Source: Burkholderiales bacterium (GTDB lineage: Bacteria > Pseudomonadota > Gammaproteobacteria > Burkholderiales > Burkholderiaceae_A). Taken from it: a stretch of 7,392 nt of DNA. The notes beneath the pieces were generated by a model. The model saw only the letters and a list, made by a program, of their open reading frames with translations. It ran no database searches and was not told where the DNA came from. This document shows, piece after piece, positions 1-7,301 of this stretch. The stretch lies in the NCBI GenBank assembly GCA_030828265.1, contig JAURCW010000062.1, positions 1 through 7,392 of the forward strand, given 5' to 3'. The position numbers and the translations under genes were made by a program. Within the stretch, counting starts at the first letter, position 1. The number at the start of each line of letters is the position of its first letter.

Positions 1-720
1 AACTTTTGCACGGGAGTCTGCTTCGGAGTCTAAACATTGGTGGTACGCCGTTGCTCTGGAGTAGAGCTCGGAGGAGACATTGTTCTGCAGAGCCATCATT
101 ACAATGTCGTGGACTTCGAAGTTATACGGCAGGGCTACTATTGAACCCTTTTCGGTCTTGAGTGTGACGGGCTCATCGTCGCAGGCCCAATCACCGACAT
201 ATTGAATACCTGCAGCGGAGAGTAGATCGAGTGTTTCAAAGGTTTGGGTTAGTCCTGGGCCAAACCAGCCGATAGGCCGCTTCCCAGAGAATTTCTCGAT
301 GATATTCAGGGATCTCTCGATAACCTCCCGCTGATCGTCAACCTTGTGCATAGGCTGTTGATCGTAGCTGTGGGCATTCAATTCCCAACCGCTTTCTAGG
401 CAAGCCTCAATGACCTCGGGGTAGGTTTCGCATGTGCGAGCGTTTAGTGTCACTGTTGGGCGAATACCCGCCTCATCAAAGAACTTGCGAATACGCCAGA
501 ACCCGACCCGCATTCCATATTCGTGCCAACTCCAGTTGGGGTGGTCGGGTTGTTGCGGAATGCCCTGAGGTGGGGAAATTACCATTCGAGCCATGGGCTT
601 GTTTATATCCCAATGTTCTAAGGCTAAAACTGGCCAGACAATAACTCGCTCGCCCTTCGGGAGACGAAGCGGGGCTCTGTTTGCAATGCCCGAGAAAGCT
701 AATCGATCGGTAGGAAGCAT
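1..720 (-). CDS. Polysaccharide deacetylase / allantoinase-like (PuuE-type) protein, C-terminus beyond window
   Basis: The first 240 codons are visible; the frame is still open at base 1, so the C-terminus is missing. The protein looks like the NodB-fold polysaccharide deacetylase family, specifically the subgroup close to the putative allantoinase PuuE. Landmarks are VWPVLALEHWDIN (residues 28-40), the strongly family-like NWSWHEYGMRVGFWR (62-76), GWELNAHSYDQQPMHK (111-126), RPIGWFGPGLTQT (148-160), GDWACDDEP (176-184) and LPY (197-199). No signal peptide is seen, so it is probably cytoplasmic. The start at 720 is chosen because GAGGG lies 6 bases upstream and the sequence resembles the family right from the N-terminus. 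The classical catalytic TFDD and HxxxH motifs are not present in usual form, so the substrate cannot be stated: allantoin-like ureides, another small amide or a polysaccharide are all possible. It lies 153 bases after purT with its own AT-rich leader, so separate transcription is plausible. Family call is good; exact function is not known. Confidence 0.85.
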   Translation of the reverse strand, partial: MLPTDRLAFSGIANRAPLRLPKGERVIVWPVLALEHWDINKPMARMVISPPQGIPQQPDHPNWSWHEYGMRVGFWRIRKFFDEAGIRPTVTLNARTCETYPEVIEACLESGWELNAHSYDQQPMHKVDDQREVIERSLNIIEKFSGKRPIGWFGPGLTQTFETLDLLSAAGIQYVGDWACDDEPVTLKTEKGSIVALPYNFEVHDIVMMALQNNVSSELYSRATAYHQCLDSEADSRAKV

Positions 721-726
721 AACTGA

Positions 727-731
727 CCCTC
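727..731 (-). promoter_or_regulatory. Ribosome binding site of the deacetylase gene
   Basis: On the minus strand GAGGG stands 6 bases before the ATG at 720. This is the best Shine-Dalgarno match near any start in the window and supports that start over the out-of-frame ATG at 733. Confidence 0.55.
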
Positions 732-749
732 ATTGAATAGTCATACGAG

Positions 750-768
750 AGAAGGAAATTTACCTTCT
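750..768. repeat. Near-perfect 19-bp palindrome upstream of the deacetylase gene
   Basis: The minus strand reads AGAAGGTAAATTTCCTTCT. The arms AGAAGG and CCTTCT are exact complements, and removing one T from the centre makes the whole site a perfect palindrome. It ends about 30 bases before the deacetylase ATG, a fitting place for the operator of a dimeric repressor or for a leader hairpin in the mRNA. No regulator gene is present in the window to pair it with. Confidence 0.45.
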
Positions 769-820
769 ATTAAAAAACTTTTCACTTGTTTAGTTTACGT
801 TTAAATGAGAGGGAGTGGAC

Positions 821-839
821 TCGCAATTATTGATTGCGA
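821..839. repeat. Inverted repeat, 7-bp arms with 5-base spacer, after purT
   Basis: The plus strand reads TCGCAAT, TATTG, ATTGCGA, so the arms are exact complements. It lies 35 bases past the purT stop. On the minus strand it is followed by GTCCACTCCC rather than a T-run, so it is not a standard intrinsic terminator. It could be a regulatory site, an mRNA 3'-end stabilising hairpin, or chance. Confidence 0.35.
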
Positions 840-873
840 CATGGTACGGCCAGCAAAGAGCCTATGCGTTTGC

Positions 874-2094
874 TCAGGGCGCTGATCCTCTAACAGGTCT
901 CACGTGATGAGCAGTCAACTTCGCGCGTTGGCGTGCTTCGTCTGGTGTGTCGGCATTGGCCAATGCAACACCCATACGTCGTTTGGTGAATGCTTCGGGT
1001 TTGCCAAAAAGACGTAGATCAGACTCTGGAACGGCAAGCGCCCTAGCAACACCCTCGAAGGCAATTGCCTTTTCATCCATGCCCCCGTAAATAACAGCCG
1101 ATGCACCGGGACGTCGTAGTGATGTGTTCACTGGAAGGCCCAGAATAGCCCTGGCGTGTAATTCGAATTCATTCTGAATTTGGGAGCACAACGTAACCAT
1201 TCCAGTGTCGTGTGGCCGTGGACTGACTTCACTGAACCAAACCTCCTCTCCCTTTACAAAAAGCTCGACTCCGAAAATACCTAGACCACCCAGTGCATTC
1301 ACAATACGGGCTGCGATGGCCTGCGCCTTTTCTAACGAGGCTGGTGTCATGGCCTGAGGTTGCCACGACTCCACGTAATCTCCGTTGATCTGCACATGGC
1401 CGATTGGCTCGCAGTAAGAGATGACGGGTTTTCCTTGCTCATTAAGGCTGCGAACCGTAAGCAAAGTGATTTCAAAGTCGAAATCAATTGCTGACTCTAC
1501 GATAACCTTCTGCATGTCGACCCGAGCCGCAGATTTCGCTTTTGTCCATGCCTCGGGGCAGTCTGTAACGCTGGAGAGTTTTGATTGCCCCTTTCCTGAA
1601 GAAGACATGATCGGTTTCACAAAGCAGGGATACCCCAGTGCGTTTGCAGCATCGGTCATTTCTTCTTCGGACTCAGCAAACTTGTAGTTGGATGTGGGCA
1701 AGCTTAATTCCCCGGCGGCTAACCGTCGAATGCCTTCGCGGTTCATCGTAAGGAAGGCTGCCTTTGCCGTGGGAATAACTTGCAAGCCCGATTTCTCAAG
1801 CTCAACGAGAACGGGGGTCGCAATGGCTTCAATTTCGGGAATAACCCGATGGGGCATCTCGCGTTCAATGAGGTCAAGTAAAGCGGCGGGATCGGACATA
1901 TCGATCACCACCGCCTGATGAGCCACCTGATGACCAGGGGCGTTCGCATAGCGGTCTACGGCAATAACCTCCACACCAAGGCGCTGAAAAGCAATGATGA
2001 CTTCCTTACCCAACTCCCCGGCACCCAGCAACATGACACGTGTTGCAGTTGGCGAAAGCGGGGTGCCGATTCGTTCAAACCCTTTGTCTGCCAT
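874..2094 (-). CDS. purT: Formate-dependent phosphoribosylglycinamide formyltransferase (GAR transformylase 2)
   Basis: PurT is a cytoplasmic ATP-grasp enzyme that makes formyl-GAR from GAR, formate and ATP through a formyl phosphate intermediate. This is the third step of purine synthesis and needs no folate. The 406-residue protein is about the usual length. In order it shows IGTPLSP (9-15), the N-terminal nucleotide-fold segment GAGELGKE (24-31), VDRYANAP (46-53) and PEIEAIAT (86-93). The ATP-grasp phosphate loop [11 protein letters not shown] follows (161-171), then FGVELF (274-279) and [13 protein letters not shown] (289-301). E277 and E289 stand where the family has its Mg-binding glutamates, offset by ten from E. 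coli E267 and E279, so the enzyme looks intact. The start has only a weak upstream purine stretch (GGGGCGAAG), but the protein aligns with the family from about residue 9, which fits this start. It follows tssA by 62 bases on the same strand; a housekeeping role unrelated to secretion is most likely. Confidence 0.96.
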   Translation of the reverse strand: MADKGFERIGTPLSPTATRVMLLGAGELGKEVIIAFQRLGVEVIAVDRYANAPGHQVAHQAVVIDMSDPAALLDLIEREMPHRVIPEIEAIATPVLVELEKSGLQVIPTAKAAFLTMNREGIRRLAAGELSLPTSNYKFAESEEEMTDAANALGYPCFVKPIMSSSGKGQSKLSSVTDCPEAWTKAKSAARVDMQKVIVESAIDFDFEITLLTVRSLNEQGKPVISYCEPIGHVQINGDYVESWQPQAMTPASLEKAQAIAARIVNALGGLGIFGVELFVKGEEVWFSEVSPRPHDTGMVTLCSQIQNEFELHARAILGLPVNTSLRRPGASAVIYGGMDEKAIAFEGVARALAVPESDLRLFGKPEAFTKRRMGVALANADTPDEARQRAKLTAHHVRPVRGSAP

Positions 2095-2123
2095 TGAATT
2101 CTTCGCCCCGATTTAACTGTTCA

Positions 2124-2152
2124 ACGATGAAGCGGTTAGTCGCTTATATCGT
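2124..2152. repeat. Imperfect hairpin between tssA and purT
   Basis: On the minus strand ACGAT pairs with ATCGT as an outer stem and AAGCG with CGCTT as an inner stem. A small internal bulge (AT against C) separates them, and the loop is ACTAAC. It starts 4 bases after the tssA stop and would fold at the 3' end of the T6SS transcript. The bases that follow (TGAACAGTTAAATC) are not a U-run, so intrinsic termination is doubtful. The structure may stabilise the mRNA end or may be chance. Confidence 0.4.
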
Positions 2153-2173
2153 AGCGTTATTTGCTAAGCCCAA
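2143..2173 (-). promoter_or_regulatory. Possible sigma-70-type promoter for purT
   Basis: On the minus strand TATAAG (2143-2148) differs from the -10 consensus at one base. The best upstream partner is TTGGGC (2168-2173) at a 19-base spacing, which is long, and that box matches -35 only at TTG. The -10 box also lies in one arm of the hairpin after tssA. It would give purT transcription independent of the T6SS genes. Weak evidence. Confidence 0.28.
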
Positions 2174-3263
2174 GAAAGCTAAGGAGGTTCGCTACCTCAA
2201 CCCCTTCTTTGGACTCGGCCTGAATGATTTCTTGAAAACTCATTGAGCCCCACTGGGCGGCCTTTAAGGCAAGCAAGGGTGCCGGGCTGTGAGGGTCGAT
2301 CTCGCGCAGTTGAAGCGCAATTTCTTCAAGGCGTTGGTAGGCCTGCTCGCGGCTAGAGATTGGTAGGTTGGTCTCGACAGGCTCTGAGGCCCGCGGGTTA
2401 GCCTGCGCTTGAACGTCGGATATGTTATTTTTTGGCTGCTCTGAGGACTCTGGCTTGAGAGAATCGGGCACAGGATTCGCCTCAAGAGGTGTTGATTGGC
2501 GGTGCGCTTCAAGACCCGATCGAGCAAGGGAGCTTGTGATTTGACCGAGCGATTCAAGCTCAGCCTTCAAAACACTGAGCCCAAATTTTTCGTCTCGGAG
2601 CTTAGCCTCAAGAAGACTATCCATTTCTAGAACCGTCGCCCTTGCTTCCTCGAATTCACGCTCTAGTCTCTGAAGATGCTCGGTGTCCGACACGGATAAT
2701 TTTTTTCGAATGGATTCCTTCGTGGGGTTCTGATTGGCCTGACCGGTCGAACTCGCCTCAAGGGCAAGCCATCCGGCGAAGGTGAGCCGCTCGGGGCGCT
2801 CAAGTGTGACGGGTAAAAGGGTAAGCTCACGTCGAAGGTGCAAGGGTATGGATCGATTGAGCCATTCAAAGGGGCTGAGTCGAGCACTGGGGTCGCTAGG
2901 GTCTAAACGCGGCCAGGCGGTCTCCCAGAAATGAGCCGCGAGCGCATGCAGTTTGTGCAGTCCCTCGGTTAGCCCGGGTAGTCCAGTATCGAGAAGCCGC
3001 GCCTCGCACGCCCACGCCGCGAGTAAAAGGTCTTTGGAGTCCTGCTGAAGGACCTCATCAATTCGCCGCCAGACAGCTCGCCAGTCGGCCTTAAGCAAAG
3101 GTCGACTCCACTCGCCCATGGGAAGGCTGGGGTCTTCGTTAATGCGCATACTCTCGATCTCTCGAAATGTAGCGGTATAACGCAACCACGGCCCGCAGGC
3201 CTCCTCGCCTGCGATAGGGGTAAGCAACGCTTCGGTATTAAAACGAGTGGTGTCAGTACTCAT
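2157..3263 (-). CDS. tssA: Type VI secretion system protein TssA (ImpA family)
   Basis: TssA proteins prime T6SS assembly: they act at the membrane complex and baseplate and at the growing tip of the contractile sheath. This 368-residue protein has a clear ImpA N-terminal domain over about residues 10-136. It shows EALLTPIAGEEACGPWLRY (11-29), R40 with the acidic pair E43-D44, ADWRAVW (59-65), SKDLLLAAWACEARLLDTG (76-94), GLPGLTEGL (94-102) and FEWLN (132-136). A helical, charged stretch with coiled-coil character follows (roughly 181-250). After it comes a polar linker rich in Pro, Ser, Glu and Asn (about 251-303). The C-terminus SREQAYQRLEEIALQLREID with PHSPAP (304-329) and AAQWGSM (335-341) matches the end of the shorter TssA proteins, similar in size to P. 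aeruginosa TssA1; that part forms the ring in characterised members. The start lies 3 bases past the tssM stop with only a weak ribosome site, suggesting coupling to tssM translation. The subclass cannot be settled by eye. Confidence 0.93.
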   Translation of the reverse strand: MSTDTTRFNTEALLTPIAGEEACGPWLRYTATFREIESMRINEDPSLPMGEWSRPLLKADWRAVWRRIDEVLQQDSKDLLLAAWACEARLLDTGLPGLTEGLHKLHALAAHFWETAWPRLDPSDPSARLSPFEWLNRSIPLHLRRELTLLPVTLERPERLTFAGWLALEASSTGQANQNPTKESIRKKLSVSDTEHLQRLEREFEEARATVLEMDSLLEAKLRDEKFGLSVLKAELESLGQITSSLARSGLEAHRQSTPLEANPVPDSLKPESSEQPKNNISDVQAQANPRASEPVETNLPISSREQAYQRLEEIALQLREIDPHSPAPLLALKAAQWGSMSFQEIIQAESKEGVEVANLLSFLGLSK

Positions 3264-3266
3264 TGC

Positions 3267-6200
3267 CTAGGGCTTCTGAGGGCAGGGGGAAAGTCCTCCT
3301 GCGGCATCGGTACAGAAGCCTTTCAAGGAGGGCGCCCGCACAGGAATCTCAAGAGGCCAGTTCACGACCGAGTCGTCTTGCAGCGATGTGAGACTCAGTC
3401 CAAGAAAACTGATGACCCGTCGTGAGGCCTGCCCGGACGGTTCAGAGATTAGTCGAACAGGAACTTCAAGCTTAAGAAGAGTTCTGTCGGTCTGGCCACC
3501 AACGGGGCTAACCTTGTAGCGTTGAATGAGATCAAGAAGCGCAAGGGGTCCATCGAGGGTGAGGCGAACAGATCGTCCAGTGACCTGGATGCTGGGGTCT
3601 GAAGGCTCTGAGACAGGTAAAAAGTTGGATTGATCAGCAAATCGAAACTGAATAACGATGGGCACGCCCGGTCGCCAGATGAGTGTTGTGGTTCTCGCAT
3701 TACGCTCAGTTGCTGTCTTGCCACCCACCTGAATAGACCAGTCGAGAACCTGGTTGGCAGCCAGCTCTTGGTCGCGTGAATCGCGAAAGACCGCCTGAAA
3801 CTTGGCCCCCGCTGGTTTGGCGGGGTCAAGGGGGAAGATCTGCTGCAGAGCCAAACGAGTCTTCGCCCATTGCTCAGTAAATTTAAGAAGCTCTTCTTTC
3901 TTGTTGGCAGGAAGGCCCAGGTCAGCAAGTTGGCCCGCCGAGAGGCCTGGACCAGCATCCTTCAGTAAATTCGATATTGATCTTCGGTCTAAGACCGGGA
4001 AGCGATTGCCGCTCGTATTCGCCGAGGTCATCCCCAGACTGACAAGCGGTCTGTAACTGCCAAGGTAGTTGTTAAGACTGTTGGTGAAGGCCTCCCATTC
4101 CGCCATGAAGCGATTGGCATTCCGATCGCGGCAGTATTGCTTCAACGCTCCATGAAGCTCGGAAAAACGCACCTCAAAGTAGTCGTTTGACCGAATGGCG
4201 GGTACTTGCTTTGAAAGCCTCTCTGTACAGAACACACCGAACTCCTCGGAGGTGAGGCTGTATAAAAGCCCTTCAAGCTTCTTGATGGTGGCGGTGGGGT
4301 CACCGGAGGCCAGTCGTTGTACATTGGAATCAAGCATGGTCCAAAAAGAGTCGGTGTGCTTGGTCGTGAGCCCCTGTAACAAGACCTTTGACGTCTTATT
4401 AATGGATTGAATGACTCGGATCTGATTCTCTAGGTAGGTCTGAAGGCTTGCTGGATCGAACGCCAGGGCCTTATCAACAGCCGCAATTTCATCGAAGTCC
4501 GCTTGAAGAAGTCTGTAAGGGTTATTCTGGTTGAAGACACTTTTGAGCTCCTCAAGCCTTAGCAGGGCGTCCTGATCGATGGCCTGACGAATCTCTCTTG
4601 CAGCAGATTTTTGCGACATTCGCTCAAGCCCGGCGAGCAGGGTTTTTAGCTTGGTATGCGCGCTTTGGTAGCCTCTTAAGAAATCCTCTGAATCGAGCGT
4701 TGTCTCTAAGGGGTCCTCAGTCACGGCCTTAATAATTAGATTCTGAATGTGAATGCCCAGAGCCTCGTTGGCTAGGGCCATAAACACCTGACGTGTTGCC
4801 TCGGGCACAGCCTTAAGCTCGTCTTCGATACGTTTTGTGCGCGTCTGAAGTGTCTCGACTGCATCAGAGAGAATGGCCTCATCCCAGCGAAGACTGCTGG
4901 GCCATTCAAATTGAGCTGCAAGCTCAGGCTCGTCATAAGGAAGGAAATTGGGGTCAAGAAGCTTCCTAAGCGCGAGGGCAAATGCAACTCGCTCGTCGGA
5001 TTGCGTCACGGGAAGCTTCTCTTCGGTGGAGATCAGAAGGCCAGTGTTGTCTTCAATCGTAGCCAAGTTGGTACGTAAAGCGCCAAGTGCAAGGCTTGCC
5101 TGTTGCGTTTGGGGAATGAGGCTCTTCGTCACAAAGTCTGAGCCAAGCATGGGCACTTTCTCGATGGATCGCAGAAGCGAGGCAAGCTCTAAAGAGAGAT
5201 TTGGCTCAGGGCCGGCCATCCACTGGGTCGCGCCTCGAGCAAGAAGATCTTTCTGGTCGTTAAGCCTTTCGAGAAGGTCCTGCGCGAGTTCGAGGCGTTG
5301 TGAGTGTGTGGCACGAGTGAGCTCAAGTTGAAGAAGCTGCGCTTGAATCTCTGCGATCTTCTTTTCACTGAGGATGACCGTATTGTTATCCACCAGTTGC
5401 TTCAGTAGTGACGAATAAAGCTGACCCACTGAACACTTCAAAGCTGCTTGGAAGGCAGGCTCGTAAAGATGTTTCCTTTTGTCGTCAAGCGCAGAATGAA
5501 ATAGCGGAAGACTTGCTGTAAGTGGCTGCTCAAATGGCTGGCCTAGGGTGTAGCGCAGCAAATGGCGTAAATCGCTTTCCGCCTGACGCGACGGCACATC
5601 GACACTCTCATACGAGGCCATCGCTTTATCAAGATCGGCCGCTCTCTCAATAAAAGCAACCAGTCTCTGATATTGCTCCATATTGCTTATGGTGAGGGTT
5701 GTGTTGCTAGGCGACATGGTTTTTAGACCATCTGTCTCCGAGAGCGAGAGTGCTGAGGGTTTGCAGCTTGCTGGCTCGGGGATAAGTGAACTTGCCGACT
5801 CGGCTAACCCTAAGGAAGGCACACCCGTGAGCTTCTCCGCCTTCTCAACAAGTACCCGTCGTACAGTGCGCACCACAACCTCGTCGAACTCTCGCTCGAT
5901 GCGAAGCCTGAGGTTGGTAAGAAGGGGATCCCAATAAGGCCAGCTGCCTGGGATGAACGGGTTAATCACAACATCATCCGATCCCACCTTGAACTTGACG
6001 AGTCGATGGGCCTGTATGTTCTCCAAGCCAACAATGAGCGATGTTGCGGTTTGGGTCTGCCACTGCGTTGCATCCTCGTTGTCCATGGGCTTGGTTACCT
6101 GCCGATACAAGGCGTCTCGGTTGAGGCCTTCAATACCCTCTGCAATTCTCGGGAACACTTTCTGAAGCTGGTAGCTGGTAACAATGAGCCCCAATAGCCA

Positions 6201-7301
6201 GACGGTTAATAGGCTGATGGCCCCCCAGCGTAGAACTCGACTTGTTATGGGGCGATTTACTGCAAAGGCAAGGGCAGCCCTCGACAAACCATACTCAGCA
6301 AAGACTTTTCGTTTTAAGAGGTCCTTTACGAAAACCGCTCGCTCATGTCTACCCGAAAAGTAAACACCTCGAAAGAAGAAAGGTTCGTGAAAGGTGGCGG
6401 CTCCGTTGAGTAGGTCAGCGTAGATGCGTAGACCCCGAGCCAGGCGGCTTAATTGTGATGGAAAGGTAAGCGTGGCTCGTGCAGACGGGGAGCGATCGGT
6501 CGTGGTGAGTTCCGCAGCCAGGTGACTGAGGTTTTCCGTTGTTTGCTCGACGGCTTGGTCGATCCAGCTTGAGGAATATCGTTTGGTCGGGTCAAAGGGA
6601 GAGGACCAGCCCACGAGGCCATCGCGCATCTCATCCGATAAAAGCTGAAGAGATGAAAAGCCTTCAAGATCTTCAAGGCCTGATACAAGCAGGTAGACGG
6701 GATAGCGAATTCCAAAGTGGTTCTGCGCATGCCACAGGCGTCGACTCGTTGCCGTTGCACGTCGTTCAATTTCACTAATTCCCTCGGGCTGATCAGCCCG
6801 CAGCAGCAGCGAGACAGGGATATCCACAATAACCGAGTCAAATGGCCGTTGCGGGCGGTACTGGCCCGCGAGGTTAAGAAAGGTCGTCCAACGGCGCTGA
6901 TCAACAGTCTTCGTAGGGTCAGCGAGTCGATCCGTTGCAAAGGCAAAAAGAGCGCCCTCATCGAAGACCTTCATGACCGGGCCTTCAAGCTGACTGGTGG
7001 CATTTCCAGCAATACGGGTGGCGAAAGCCAGCGCCGATTCACTCAGGCCAGCGGGATCGGGCTGCTCACCTTCAGAAAGAACAACGACCAGGGGCAGGTC
7101 GTAGCGCGTTCGCGAGGGGCCAAGGCTAGCGTCGACCACCTGAGTGAACTCGGAGAAGACTGAGTTGATTTGGGCGGTGGAGTGCAAAACGGCCTTATCG
7201 GGGCGCGCCCCGCGTCGAATGGCTGCCGCGATAGCGAGCCCGAGGAGCAGAAGAACGACAACGGCTAAAAAAATAAGCCAGAAAAGACTGTTGGTTGTCA
7301 T
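3267..7301 (-). CDS. tssM: Type VI secretion system membrane subunit TssM (IcmF family), degenerate NTPase motifs
   Basis: TssM is the inner-membrane scaffold of the T6SS. Its cytoplasmic domain meets TssL and the baseplate, and its large periplasmic part meets the lipoprotein TssJ. This protein has 1344 residues, at the long end for the family. Residues 6-28 are a membrane helix followed by RRGAR, and a second helix spans about 359-377; the usual extra N-terminal helix is not evident. Between them lies the IcmF cytoplasmic domain, recognised by RYDLP (66-70), YRPQRPFDSVIVDIP (148-162), FGIRYPVYLLVSGLEDLEGF (196-215) and FFFRGVYFSG (308-317). The Walker A position reads SEGEQPDPAG (76-85) with no GKT. 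The DTAG region reads FAFATDRL (119-126), and the TKxD region reads SGLE (207-210). About 960 periplasmic residues follow, mostly helical, with a probable beta-rich C-terminal domain. All six cysteines (513, 623, 1025, 1057, 1330, 1340) are in that part. Its ATG overlaps the upstream TGA by four bases. The family call is firm; loss of nucleotide binding is inferred. Confidence 0.96.
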   Translation of the reverse strand: MTTNSLFWLIFLAVVVLLLLGLAIAAAIRRGARPDKAVLHSTAQINSVFSEFTQVVDASLGPSRTRYDLPLVVVLSEGEQPDPAGLSESALAFATRIAGNATSQLEGPVMKVFDEGALFAFATDRLADPTKTVDQRRWTTFLNLAGQYRPQRPFDSVIVDIPVSLLLRADQPEGISEIERRATATSRRLWHAQNHFGIRYPVYLLVSGLEDLEGFSSLQLLSDEMRDGLVGWSSPFDPTKRYSSSWIDQAVEQTTENLSHLAAELTTTDRSPSARATLTFPSQLSRLARGLRIYADLLNGAATFHEPFFFRGVYFSGRHERAVFVKDLLKRKVFAEYGLSRAALAFAVNRPITSRVLRWGAISLLTVWLLGLIVTSYQLQKVFPRIAEGIEGLNRDALYRQVTKPMDNEDATQWQTQTATSLIVGLENIQAHRLVKFKVGSDDVVINPFIPGSWPYWDPLLTNLRLRIEREFDEVVVRTVRRVLVEKAEKLTGVPSLGLAESASSLIPEPASCKPSALSLSETDGLKTMSPSNTTLTISNMEQYQRLVAFIERAADLDKAMASYESVDVPSRQAESDLRHLLRYTLGQPFEQPLTASLPLFHSALDDKRKHLYEPAFQAALKCSVGQLYSSLLKQLVDNNTVILSEKKIAEIQAQLLQLELTRATHSQRLELAQDLLERLNDQKDLLARGATQWMAGPEPNLSLELASLLRSIEKVPMLGSDFVTKSLIPQTQQASLALGALRTNLATIEDNTGLLISTEEKLPVTQSDERVAFALALRKLLDPNFLPYDEPELAAQFEWPSSLRWDEAILSDAVETLQTRTKRIEDELKAVPEATRQVFMALANEALGIHIQNLIIKAVTEDPLETTLDSEDFLRGYQSAHTKLKTLLAGLERMSQKSAAREIRQAIDQDALLRLEELKSVFNQNNPYRLLQADFDEIAAVDKALAFDPASLQTYLENQIRVIQSINKTSKVLLQGLTTKHTDSFWTMLDSNVQRLASGDPTATIKKLEGLLYSLTSEEFGVFCTERLSKQVPAIRSNDYFEVRFSELHGALKQYCRDRNANRFMAEWEAFTNSLNNYLGSYRPLVSLGMTSANTSGNRFPVLDRRSISNLLKDAGPGLSAGQLADLGLPANKKEELLKFTEQWAKTRLALQQIFPLDPAKPAGAKFQAVFRDSRDQELAANQVLDWSIQVGGKTATERNARTTTLIWRPGVPIVIQFRFADQSNFLPVSEPSDPSIQVTGRSVRLTLDGPLALLDLIQRYKVSPVGGQTDRTLLKLEVPVRLISEPSGQASRRVISFLGLSLTSLQDDSVVNWPLEIPVRAPSLKGFCTDAAGGLSPCPQKP

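Larger units (their letters stand above)
721..873. other. AT-rich intergenic spacer between purT and the deacetylase gene
   Basis: This spacer has no credible ORF. On the minus strand it contains runs such as AGTTTTTTAATAG, noticeably richer in A and T than the flanking genes. It holds two inverted repeats, listed separately, and the deacetylase ribosome binding site. A promoter for the deacetylase gene probably lies here, for example with a TTTAAT-like -10 box, but I could not match a convincing -35 at correct spacing. No hairpin followed by a U-run that would terminate purT was found. Confidence 0.5.

Noticed and set aside
476..733. Minus-strand ORF of 85 codons starting at 733
   Set aside because: The overlapping frame that starts at 720 gives an open reading frame to the window edge with clear deacetylase/PuuE-type motifs and a better placed ribosome site.
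821..839. Intrinsic terminator for purT
   Set aside because: The stem is exact but AT-containing and short, and no T-run follows it on the minus strand. It was kept only as an inverted repeat.
3449..3958. Minus-strand ORF of 169 codons within tssM in another frame
   Set aside because: Fully overlaps the C-terminal part of tssM, whose frame is unbroken. Its translation is low in family-like features.
4948..5331. Plus-strand ORF of 127 codons opposite tssM
   Set aside because: Ser- and Arg-rich composition typical of antisense reading of a coding strand, no recognisable domain, fully inside tssM.
6717..7163. Plus-strand ORF of 148 codons opposite the tssM N-terminal region
   Set aside because: It lies wholly antisense to a confidently identified gene, has no family-like motifs and no clear ribosome site. 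It is a shadow of the tssM codons.
3267..7301. Recurring CTTCAAG/CTCAAG-like words as a possible uptake or recognition repeat
   Set aside because: They fall in changing frames and contexts inside the gene and are explained by frequent Leu, Glu and Lys codons in a helical protein. No fixed longer consensus was seen.
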